From contig JALVCR010000232.1 of the NCBI GenBank assembly GCA_027009865.1, positions 1-24,404 on the forward strand: 24,404 nucleotides of DNA. Reading direction: 5' to 3'. The position numbers and the translations under genes are program-made. The DNA is from Campylobacterales bacterium (GTDB lineage Bacteria; Campylobacterota; Campylobacteria; Campylobacterales; JAADDG01). Of this stretch, positions 7,412 through 14,271 are shown one piece after another (position 1 is the stretch's first letter; each line of letters opens with the position of its first letter). Below the pieces are notes generated by a model. The model ran no database searches and was not told the origin of the DNA. It saw only the letters and a list, made by a program, of their open reading frames with translations.

Positions 7412-8910
7412 TTTTCTATCTTGACAAGACTTGAATACTCTTGATTTTCAAGTTTTATCTCATCGGTTGTTGCAGATTTAAACTCCTCTTTTTTGTTTAT
7501 ATCTCTTATAAATTTTGCTATTGTATCTCTTTTATCACCTTTAGATACGATTTTTATTGTAAGTTCTTTTTTCCCTTTTTGCTCTATTTTTTCTATTTGG
7601 AGCCTATACTTTTCCAATAGAGCATCTATTTCAGCTATCATCTTAATATATTCTCTTTTTGGGATATGTGTTGATATACTGTTTACTATTTTTTCAATCT
7701 GAGCTATTTTATCCTCTTTGATTTTAACCTCCTTTTTTACAAAATTTAGCTTTTTTTGAAGATTTTCAACTTTATTTTTTATAAAAAAACTTTTATTTTG
7801 AATCTCTTCGTTTTTTACCGATATCTCTTCTTCCTCTTTTTGAAGATTTATTACTTGATATCCTTTATAAATTGGAAAAGAGGATAAAATTATAATAGAA
7901 GCTGCTAAGAAAGCAATAAATCTTCCCGTTTCGCTTTTTAATAATAAATGCTCTTTTGCAAATATCGTAAGGTTGTCTTTTGAATCTTTATTTTTTGCTT
8001 TATCATAAATATATATTGCACAAATTAAATCAAGCTGGGAGAAATTTGTTATATCTTTGAAAAATGCATGTCTGTATAAAGTTATTTCATTATTTGAAAA
8101 GAGATTAAGCATCTCTTCAACACCTTTAATTGTTTTATCTTCTATACCAAAGAATACTCTCTCTACTCTCTCAAAGCCATAAATATTTCTATTATGTATA
8201 GCAATATTTGATATTTTGGTAAATATTGATGAAAATATTTTAAATAAAGCTTCAAAAAGTGGATATTCTACCGGAAGATAATAAGATTTTTTAAGACCTT
8301 TTTTAAAAAGCAAATCTTTAAGGGAATCTATACTCAGATCTAAAGATGGGTCTACTCTTTTTAAATCTTTTAAAATGTCATTTAAAGTAGGAAGGGATTT
8401 AGAAGATATATACTCTCCCTTTTTGTAAAAAGCTACAAAAGATTCATTTTCACAAATATTTATAAATATATCATTCTCTTTTTCTAAAATATTATTTTCA
8501 TAAAGAGCTTTATAGCTTAAAAAGGGTATTGCTAAGAAATCTATATGTTTGCTTTTTTCCAAAATGGGAGAGAATTTATTTTTAATTTCATCCTCTTCTA
8601 TTGCATAAGCATCAATTATTTTAATATTTTCTTCTTGTGTATCTTTTAAAATATATCCTATTTTATAATTTTTATTTAAATCAAGTCCTATATCTTCATA
8701 TATTTTCATTTCTACAAATGTATCTATATTATATTTAAACTCATTTACACTTGCTTTTATAGAGTGTAAAATCATATCTTGATAAAGAAGTCTTGAGCCT
8801 ATAAATAGTTTTTTAGGATTTTTTATTTCACTCTCTATAAATTCTTTTTTAAAATATCTTAAAGCTTTTTTATTTATAGGATTTATGTAAAATATTGTTC
8901 CCTTATGCAA
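7408..8910 (-). CDS. MshI/GspL-like platform protein: fused PilM-like and PilN-like halves
   Basis: The 500-residue product has a long cytoplasmic part (1-325) of the size expected for a PilM/GspL actin-like domain, although the nucleotide-binding motifs are not obvious. A membrane helix lies at about 331-348 and a coiled coil at about 355-415. A C-terminal alpha/beta domain follows (420-500; LQIEKIEQ then ELTIKIVSKGD), resembling the periplasmic ferredoxin-like domain of PilN/GspL. It would bind the GspE ATPase on the inside and the MshJ-like partner outside. The start is TTG (8908-8910), supported by AAGGA six bases upstream and a 13-base gap from the preceding pseudopilin. The degenerate N-terminal half makes the PilM assignment inference. 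Confidence 0.8.
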   Translation of the reverse strand: MHKGTIFYINPINKKALRYFKKEFIESEIKNPKKLFIGSRLLYQDMILHSIKASVNEFKYNIDTFVEMKIYEDIGLDLNKNYKIGYILKDTQEENIKIIDAYAIEEDEIKNKFSPILEKSKHIDFLAIPFLSYKALYENNILEKENDIFINICENESFVAFYKKGEYISSKSLPTLNDILKDLKRVDPSLDLSIDSLKDLLFKKGLKKSYYLPVEYPLFEALFKIFSSIFTKISNIAIHNRNIYGFERVERVFFGIEDKTIKGVEEMLNLFSNNEITLYRHAFFKDITNFSQLDLICAIYIYDKAKNKDSKDNLTIFAKEHLLLKSETGRFIAFLAASIIILSSFPIYKGYQVINLQKEEEEISVKNEEIQNKSFFIKNKVENLQKKLNFVKKEVKIKEDKIAQIEKIVNSISTHIPKREYIKMIAEIDALLEKYRLQIEKIEQKGKKELTIKIVSKGDKRDTIAKFIRDINKKEEFKSATTDEIKLENQEYSSLVKIEK

Positions 8911-8923
8911 AATTAATCCTTTC

Positions 8924-9331
8924 CTATTTTATTACTACAAGACCGCTAAAGGGCATAAGTATTAAATCTTTCTCCTCTTTTTGTTTTTTTATTTTGATAG
9001 TTACAGGCTTTTTTATCATATTCTCTACTGATAAATTATCTTCAAAAGGTTTTCCTTCACTGTCAAAGCATAACTTTTTATTAAGAAGAGAGCTCTCTAT
9101 CGTTATTTGATGATTTTTTGATTTATCATATATTTTATTATCTAAAATGATACAATTTCCTTTATCCTGATTTAGAAGTGCTTTTGCTTGAGTTTCTTTT
9201 ATTTTATATAAAATATATGAAGTATTTTCAAGTAAAGAGTTATTTGGTATAAATTCGGTGGCTATTGCGGTAAAAATTCCTATTATCATTACTGTAACCA
9301 CCACTTCAAGCATGCTGAAAGCTTCTTTCAT
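8924..9331 (-). CDS. Prepilin-like protein (GspH-type minor pseudopilin)
   Basis: This 135-residue protein begins with a class III prepilin signal, MKEA|FSMLEVVVTVMIIGIF. Cleavage should fall after Ala4, giving Phe+1 and the conserved Glu+5 (E9). Alanine replaces the usual glycine at -1, which prepilin peptidases tolerate. The hydrophobic helix runs 5-25. The globular part has two cysteines (about C59 and C88) and a basic lysine cluster. Small size and N-terminus fit a GspH or FimT-like minor pilin. AAAGGGA five bases before the ATG is a good ribosome binding site. It lies between another prepilin gene and the GspL-like gene. A separate prepilin peptidase would be needed, and none is in the window. 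Confidence 0.85.
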   Translation of the reverse strand: MKEAFSMLEVVVTVMIIGIFTAIATEFIPNNSLLENTSYILYKIKETQAKALLNQDKGNCIILDNKIYDKSKNHQITIESSLLNKKLCFDSEGKPFEDNLSVENMIKKPVTIKIKKQKEEKDLILMPFSGLVVIK

Positions 9332-9342
9332 TTTGTCCCTTT

Positions 9343-9783
9343 TTAGATTTTCTGTAAAGTTTGTTTTACCAGTTTAATATTTTCTTTTATCTTTTTGCTT
9401 TTTGGGTTGTTTGTAACCGTAATTTGCATCAAAACCATGGCGTTTGATTCATCGCTTTCTATCATTTTTGCGTTTTGGCAAAAATTTTTGAAATTTTTAG
9501 ATATAAAATATCTTTTAATTTTAATATCGGCTATAAAATTCTTATCTTTAGAAATTATTTTAATTTTTTGAAGACAATTTAATTTTTTGGATCTATCATA
9601 TCCGCTTATTGCAAGGAGTGAAAGCTCTATTGAGTTTTGCAAAAAAAGTCTTGCTTTTTGTAAAAAGATATCGTTTACCGAAACTCTTTTTGAAAATTTC
9701 GCATACTTTAATCCCATAAGAAGCAAAGAATTTAAAATAATTATAATTGCTAACATATAAAAAAGAGAAAATCCTCTTTTCAA
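9343..9783 (-). CDS. Prepilin-like protein lacking Glu+5
   Basis: The 146-residue product starts MKRG|FSLFYMLAIIIILNSLLL. Gly4 and Phe5 give a normal cleavage site, but the residue at +5 of the mature form is Tyr, not Glu. Loss of Glu+5 is characteristic of the tip pseudopilin GspK, yet this protein is about half the usual GspK length. The mature part is basic with two cysteines (C69, C81). The start is TTG (9781-9783), overlapping the upstream TGA stop, with AAGGA seven bases before it. An alternative is a degenerate PilX-like minor pilin. Neighbours are prepilin genes on both sides. The role as tip or priming subunit is inferred from the missing glutamate. Confidence 0.8.
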   Translation of the reverse strand: MKRGFSLFYMLAIIIILNSLLLMGLKYAKFSKRVSVNDIFLQKARLFLQNSIELSLLAISGYDRSKKLNCLQKIKIISKDKNFIADIKIKRYFISKNFKNFCQNAKMIESDESNAMVLMQITVTNNPKSKKIKENIKLVKQTLQKI

Positions 9784-10727
9784 AATATTATCCTTTGTGA
9801 AAAAATTTCAATGTTTTTTTTATACATTATATTTTGGCTGAAAGTTAAATCTAAGATTAAATTGTCGTTATTTAAAGAGACGTTAAAGCTTTTTATACTT
9901 TGAGATAGAATTGTAACTTTCCCCTCTTTTTTTTGGGCATTTTTATCGGCGCAAAAACTTTCCTTCTTCCAAGGCCGGTAATCGTAAAAGAGTAAAAGAG
10001 AGCTGTCTTTAATTTTTACAGGCAGATTTTTTATGCATATTGAGGATTTATCTATATCTTTTCCTCTTGCAATTGCATAAGCTGAGAATGAGAGGTAATA
10101 CTTTTCATATATTTCTTGTGGAAGATTTTTTATAAAAAACTTTTCACTCTCACTCTTTTGAGATATCTTTATAATTTTTTCGCTTTTATGCCCGTGCCAT
10201 CCGTAAAAATTTTTAAAATCTTTAGAAAAAACATCTCCTCCGTTATCAAATGAACCGCTAAAGATTAAAACAATATCTTCATCTCTAAAAAGATCCCCGC
10301 TTTTTGAGAACTTCTTTTTGACTCTCTCGTTTACAAGAGATAGATTTGTATCGGGAGAGAAGAGATATTTGTTTTTTTTATCGCATCTTTTCATATCAAT
10401 AAAAAAGGAGCACTCCCCTTTTTGAAAACTATCTTTTGTAAAAGAGAGCCACTCTAAAATTTTATGCTCTTTAGTTAGATTGTATATCGATTCAAAAGAG
10501 TTGTTTTTCATATCGTAGCCTATCATGGTTGAGGGGATTTTTGAAGAGAGGAGATTTTCAAGCTGGATTGAGACTCTTTTTGCTTCTAAAGATAGATTCG
10601 ATATTTTTTTGGCTTTATTAAATGTTTTATACAATTTATCTATAGAGAAAATTGAAATGGAGGCTATAATAGATAAAATTGCTATTGTTGCAATTATCTC
10701 TATTAGGGTGAAAGCTCTTCTTACCAC
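9780..10727 (-). CDS. Large minor pilin (MshO/PilW/GspJ-like)
   Basis: The 315-residue protein carries a prepilin signal, MVRRA|FTLIEIIATIAILSIIAS, with Ala5 at -1 and Glu at +5 (E10), then an amphipathic helix to about residue 60. The remaining 250 residues form a large C-terminal domain containing Trp-Leu and Trp-His-Gly-His segments and four to five cysteines. This size fits MshO, PilW or GspJ minor pilins rather than a major pilin. The start is GTG (10725-10727), directly after a strong AGGAGG-type site, overlapping the upstream gene by seven bases. With the three other prepilins it probably forms a tip or initiation complex. Family name rests on size and order. Confidence 0.83.
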   Translation of the reverse strand: MVRRAFTLIEIIATIAILSIIASISIFSIDKLYKTFNKAKKISNLSLEAKRVSIQLENLLSSKIPSTMIGYDMKNNSFESIYNLTKEHKILEWLSFTKDSFQKGECSFFIDMKRCDKKNKYLFSPDTNLSLVNERVKKKFSKSGDLFRDEDIVLIFSGSFDNGGDVFSKDFKNFYGWHGHKSEKIIKISQKSESEKFFIKNLPQEIYEKYYLSFSAYAIARGKDIDKSSICIKNLPVKIKDSSLLLFYDYRPWKKESFCADKNAQKKEGKVTILSQSIKSFNVSLNNDNLILDLTFSQNIMYKKNIEIFSQRIIF

Positions 10728-11347
10728 TCCTCCCTCCTTATTAAAATCTCTCCCAAATTTGCGCTAAAGTAATTAAAAGAGGCGATAGTTTTATTTTTTT
10801 CCAAAAGAGCGGCTTTTATCTCTTTTATATTGGAGCTTTTTTTAACTATTTTGCTTTTTGATAGATCCAAAATAGCGCTTTTTTGATTATAATCGTAAGA
10901 GATGATATTATCATCTGTATAATTTATTGAGATTTTAATTTCATATCTTTTTCTATTTTTGTAAAAAGGAAGCTTTTTGCCCTCATAATCATCCAAATCG
11001 TTTATGAAATTTTCATTATCCTCTCCTATATTTGAAGCTTTTAGGAGATGTTTGCAGTTTCTCTCTTTTGAAAAAGAGCCTATTCTGATTTTAGAGCTTT
11101 TGTTGCATTCAAGATAGATGTTTTTAGAATCTGTAAGAAGTATTTCCCCGCTTGCAGAGGTGTTTTGATCCCAAGGAAGAGATGAGATATATTTAACCAA
11201 AGAGATAGCGGGAGTGAAAATCTCAAAATTTACAACAAATTTAGTATTTTTTTCAATAACTGAGTATATTTTCATAATAGAAGGTAGAACAATGGATGCC
11301 ATTACTATAACAATTAAAATCTCTATTAAACTGATTCCTCTTTTCAT
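10721..11347 (-). CDS. Minor pilin (GspI/MshD/PilV-like)
   Basis: The 208-residue product begins MKRG|ISLIEILIVIVMASIVLPS, with Gly4 at -1, Ile at +1 and Glu at +5 (E9), a standard class III prepilin N-terminus. The helix extends to about residue 40 and a soluble domain follows with two cysteines in its first half. Length and N-terminus suit GspI, MshD or PilV type subunits. Its ATG overlaps the stop of the MshQ-like gene (ATGA) and its stop lies inside the start of the next pilin gene, so all are co-translated. It is not clearly a major pilin, which would usually be shorter and expressed from its own strong promoter. Confidence 0.82.
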   Translation of the reverse strand: MKRGISLIEILIVIVMASIVLPSIMKIYSVIEKNTKFVVNFEIFTPAISLVKYISSLPWDQNTSASGEILLTDSKNIYLECNKSSKIRIGSFSKERNCKHLLKASNIGEDNENFINDLDDYEGKKLPFYKNRKRYEIKISINYTDDNIISYDYNQKSAILDLSKSKIVKKSSNIKEIKAALLEKNKTIASFNYFSANLGEILIRREEW

Positions 11348-13053
11348 CTAAAAACTTTCAAATATTTTTTCTCAATGGATGCGTTTATATCTTTTATCAA
11401 GTCCATGCTCTCTTTTTTATAAGGTTTTTGTTTAAGAGAAGGCGGAGTGTAGATATATTTAAAACAAGGATGCGTAGCGCAAGAGCTTTGATTTGAAAAA
11501 GAGTATGAAAAATAGTCGCTTTTCCAAAGCCACGAGGGAATATTTACATGAAAATATGCAAAAGCGCTCCTCCTTTTATTAGTAAATATTTTAAAATCTA
11601 TCTCTCCTTTGTTTGCTTTTTTTATCTCTTTAACCCCTGTAAAAAAGGCAAAATCATCCTTTAGTGATGGGGATATTTTAGGCAAAAAGGAGTCTAAAGG
11701 AAGATAAGTGCTGCTATCGTATCTGTTTATAAACCAGTTTATTTCACTCTCTTCAAAATTTTCAAAATAGTTTTTGCAATCTCTATCACAATAGATTTGA
11801 ATATAGCCTTGGTTTGATGAGGGGCTTTTATTTGTGCTTAAATCTTTAAAATAGCATTTAGCAAAAAAGAAGAGAGCATTTTTTTGAAAGTTTGAGCTAA
11901 TCTTCCCTTTTGCTTTGTAAATTAAATCTTCTGTTTTTATATAGAGGGTTGAATCTTTTCCTTTTGCAAAAAAGGGATTTTTTGGCCTTTTAAAATCTCT
12001 TTTATAATTAAAGGGGATATCTTTTAAAATTATTTTGGCTTTCCCCTCTTTAAAGAAGACATCCTTTATAAAAGAGATATTTTTATCTTTAATTATCAAA
12101 TCTTTAGAAGGCTTGATTGATAAAGATTTTTCTATTTTTATTTTGTTAGCAAAATATATATCTTTTGGATCTTTGTAATTAAAAAGAGTCTTATTTTTTT
12201 CCCCAAGAGCTTTTATTTCAAATGAGAGATTGGATGCCCTTGCCGACATATTTAAATCATTTGAGAGATAGGTGTAATTTGTATCATTATTTTCAAAAGA
12301 GGGGGGATTTAAAAAAGAGAGGGAGAATTTTTTTATTTTAAAAAAAAGTATCTCTTTAGAGAGTGTCTCTCTTTGAAAAAGAGGCGTATCTTTTTTGTCA
12401 ATATTTGAAAAATTTGAATCTTTTATTTTGATTTCCACATTTGCCGTATCGCTAAAGGAAATATTTAAATTGGCTGTTCCGTTTTTAAATTTTAAGCTCT
12501 CGGTTTTCAAAACTCCTTTTAAAGTATTATCCTCTTTTAATTTTCTATTTAGTTTTTTATAGGTTAAGTCTGGAGAGTTTTCATAGTTTACAGTTTTTCC
12601 CTTATAATTTACCGCTTTTATTGCATTTTTAAAAAAGTAGTTTTTTTGGGATATCAAGGTTTTTGGTATCGAGATGACAAATTTAAATGCTCTTATGGCA
12701 AAAGAGTCGCTGCTTTTGTAGATTCTGTTTTTGGAGCACTTTTTGATCTCAATTTTTGCTTCTTTTGCTATGCCGGGATAATTTAGCAAAATATTTTTTT
12801 TCTCTTCATTTTTAAACTCTATCTCTCTCCACGGAGAAGTTAGATTTTCTGTTTTAACTCTTATGCACACTTTATCTTTTATCTTTTTGAAATTTTTATT
12901 TTTATCATCTAAAGAGGCTATCGTTATAAAAAAATCTTTTCCCGCTATTTTTGTGGAAATTGCTCTTTCGTTTATATCTTTATCTATATCCCATGCATCA
13001 AAACCCGCTTTCATAACCGATAGAAAGCTTATAAACATAAAAAATTTTTTCAT
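11344..13053 (-). CDS. Large secreted protein, MshQ/DUF6701-like
   Basis: I prefer the ATG at 13051-13053 because it opens straight into a signal peptide (MKKFFMFISFLSVMKAG). A second ATG at 13087-13089 would add twelve residues; neither has a clear ribosome binding site. The mature protein of about 550 residues is lysine-rich, mostly beta, with no other membrane segment. The segment from FVISIPKTLISQKN through SFSDTANVEIKIKD has the spacing of the bacterial Ig-like/DUF6701 region found in MshQ. Cysteines cluster near the C-terminus (YCDRDC and SSCATHPC), suggesting disulfides. It is the first gene of the operon and overlaps the first prepilin gene by ATGA. It may be a pilus-associated tip protein or adhesin. 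The MshQ relation is a pattern match from memory. Confidence 0.72.
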   Translation of the reverse strand: MKKFFMFISFLSVMKAGFDAWDIDKDINERAISTKIAGKDFFITIASLDDKNKNFKKIKDKVCIRVKTENLTSPWREIEFKNEEKKNILLNYPGIAKEAKIEIKKCSKNRIYKSSDSFAIRAFKFVISIPKTLISQKNYFFKNAIKAVNYKGKTVNYENSPDLTYKKLNRKLKEDNTLKGVLKTESLKFKNGTANLNISFSDTANVEIKIKDSNFSNIDKKDTPLFQRETLSKEILFFKIKKFSLSFLNPPSFENNDTNYTYLSNDLNMSARASNLSFEIKALGEKNKTLFNYKDPKDIYFANKIKIEKSLSIKPSKDLIIKDKNISFIKDVFFKEGKAKIILKDIPFNYKRDFKRPKNPFFAKGKDSTLYIKTEDLIYKAKGKISSNFQKNALFFFAKCYFKDLSTNKSPSSNQGYIQIYCDRDCKNYFENFEESEINWFINRYDSSTYLPLDSFLPKISPSLKDDFAFFTGVKEIKKANKGEIDFKIFTNKRRSAFAYFHVNIPSWLWKSDYFSYSFSNQSSCATHPCFKYIYTPPSLKQKPYKKESMDLIKDINASIEKKYLKVFR

Positions 13054-13112
13054 AAAAATTTTATAAGCAAATTTTATGCCTAATTTCATTTTTTTGTTTA
13101 TTTCAATTTCGC

Positions 13113-13118
13113 TATAAT
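13113..13118 (+). promoter_or_regulatory. -10 box for the plus-strand genes, overlapping a minus-strand -10
   Basis: TATAAT lies 22 bases before the TTG start of the membrane protein gene. No clear -35 is present, which is common in Campylobacterota sigma-70 promoters. On the opposite strand the same bases shifted by one (13114-13119) read TATTAT, about 25 bases before the first possible start of the MshQ-like gene. The secretion operon and the rsmE side may thus share overlapping divergent promoters in a 50-base gap. No operator is apparent. Confidence 0.5.
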
Positions 13119-13139
13119 AAAACCAAAAAAGGATATATC

Positions 13140-13550
13140 TTGCAAGAACTCCTCTCGGCGGCTATGTGGACTCATAAGCTTTTTATAGGGCTTTTATATT
13201 TTTTGGCGATTTTAAATATATATTTTATTTCAAAAGAGCAGCTTTTCTCTTCTCTTGGAAAGCAGATAGAGTTTTTGGCCCCTCAATACTATCTTTTGCT
13301 TGCGGCTATTTTGTTTACCGGTCTTTTGGTCTGGACGGTAGAGCAGTTTGCATTTAAAATTGATATAGTTATAATGATAGCTGTTTGGATAGTTATTTTT
13401 ATAACTTCCATTATGAAATATAAAAGATATAAAAAGACAAGCTACAGGGATTTGGAGGCTCAGAAGGTTTTTAAATCTTTTGCAGTGAAAAAGTATGTGG
13501 CGGATATTATTTTATTATCTGTTGCGATAGCTTTTGCGTATATTTTTTGA
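13140..13550 (+). CDS. Small four-helix integral membrane protein
   Basis: The 136-residue product has four predicted membrane helices, about 13-31, 49-68, 75-93 and 118-135, with short loops and a basic segment (KYKRYKKTSYRDLE) between helices three and four. I do not recognise a named family with confidence; the N-terminal Met-Trp-Thr-His motif recalls haem-related membrane proteins such as HemJ/CopD, but the match is weak. The start is TTG at 13140-13142, chosen because AAGGA lies six bases before it; the next in-frame ATG is at residue 9, inside the start of the first helix. It is followed directly by rsmE with almost no gap, so the two are probably co-transcribed. Function unknown. Confidence 0.8.
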   Translation: MQELLSAAMWTHKLFIGLLYFLAILNIYFISKEQLFSSLGKQIEFLAPQYYLLLAAILFTGLLVWTVEQFAFKIDIVIMIAVWIVIFITSIMKYKRYKKTSYRDLEAQKVFKSFAVKKYVADIILLSVAIAFAYIF

Positions 13551-13552
13551 AG

Positions 13553-14215
13553 ATGAAATTTGTTTACGATAAAAGGGCGGGAGAGAGCATATTAAGCGTA
13601 AAAGAAGATGTTTATAAATATCTTTTTAAAGTTAGGCGTTTTAAAGTAAAAGATAAAATAGATGTTAGAAACTTAACGGATAATTTTTTATACTCTTATG
13701 AGATAGAGAGAGTTGATAAAAGGGAGGCTATATTAAATCTTATCGGAAAAAAAGAGGAAATAGTCAAGCCTTTTAAATTTTTTCATCTCTTTTGGTGCAT
13801 TGTGGATCCAAAAACAATAGAGAGGGCTTTGCCTATGCTAAACGAGATAGGAGTCGGCAAAATCACTTTTCTATATTGCGATAGGAGTCAGAAAAATTTT
13901 AGAGTTGATTTAAAAAGATTAGAGCGTATTTTGATAAATTCCTGTATGCAGTGCGGCAGAAGCTCTCTTATGGAGCTTGAAGTAAAAAAAGGCATAGAAG
14001 AAATAGACAAAGATAATCTAATCGTATTGGATTTTAATAGAGATGAGGTTAAAGATATTAATAATATAAATAAGCTTATTGTAGGACCTGAGGGTGGCTT
14101 TAGCGATAGAGAGAGAGAATTTTTTAAAAATCTTCAAGGTTTTAGCTTCCAAACACCTCTTGTTTTAAAGAGCGAAACGGCTTGTATAAGCGCTTCTTCT
14201 AAAATACTATTATAA
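13553..14215 (+). CDS. rsmE: 16S rRNA (uracil-1498-N3)-methyltransferase RsmE
   Basis: RsmE is a SPOUT-class enzyme that uses S-adenosylmethionine to methylate N3 of U1498 in the 30S subunit. The product (220 residues) shows an N-terminal PUA-like domain (about 1-70, with YKYLFKVRRFKVKDKI) and the C-terminal trefoil-knot domain with GPEGGFSDRE and the closing LKSETACISASSKIL motif (usually LRTETA). Length is slightly short but normal for Campylobacterota. I chose the ATG at 13553 because family members start MKFVY/MRFLY-like; a TTG two codons earlier, overlapping the previous stop, is also possible. It follows the small membrane protein gene and is probably transcribed with it. Confidence 0.95.
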   Translation: MKFVYDKRAGESILSVKEDVYKYLFKVRRFKVKDKIDVRNLTDNFLYSYEIERVDKREAILNLIGKKEEIVKPFKFFHLFWCIVDPKTIERALPMLNEIGVGKITFLYCDRSQKNFRVDLKRLERILINSCMQCGRSSLMELEVKKGIEEIDKDNLIVLDFNRDEVKDINNINKLIVGPEGGFSDREREFFKNLQGFSFQTPLVLKSETACISASSKILL

Positions 14216-14244
14216 AAAATTTTTCTCTTTTAACGATATTAAAG

Positions 14245-14271
14245 TTATAAAAGTCGCAAAAAGGTTAAATA
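14245..14271 (+). promoter_or_regulatory. Possible -10 and ribosome binding site before the FIST-GGDEF gene
   Basis: The 56-base gap after rsmE holds TTATAA (14245-14250) as a candidate -10 and AAAGG (14260-14264) seven bases before a TTG start at 14272. There is no recognisable -35 and no terminator hairpin after rsmE, so read-through from rsmE is also possible. Confidence 0.35.
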
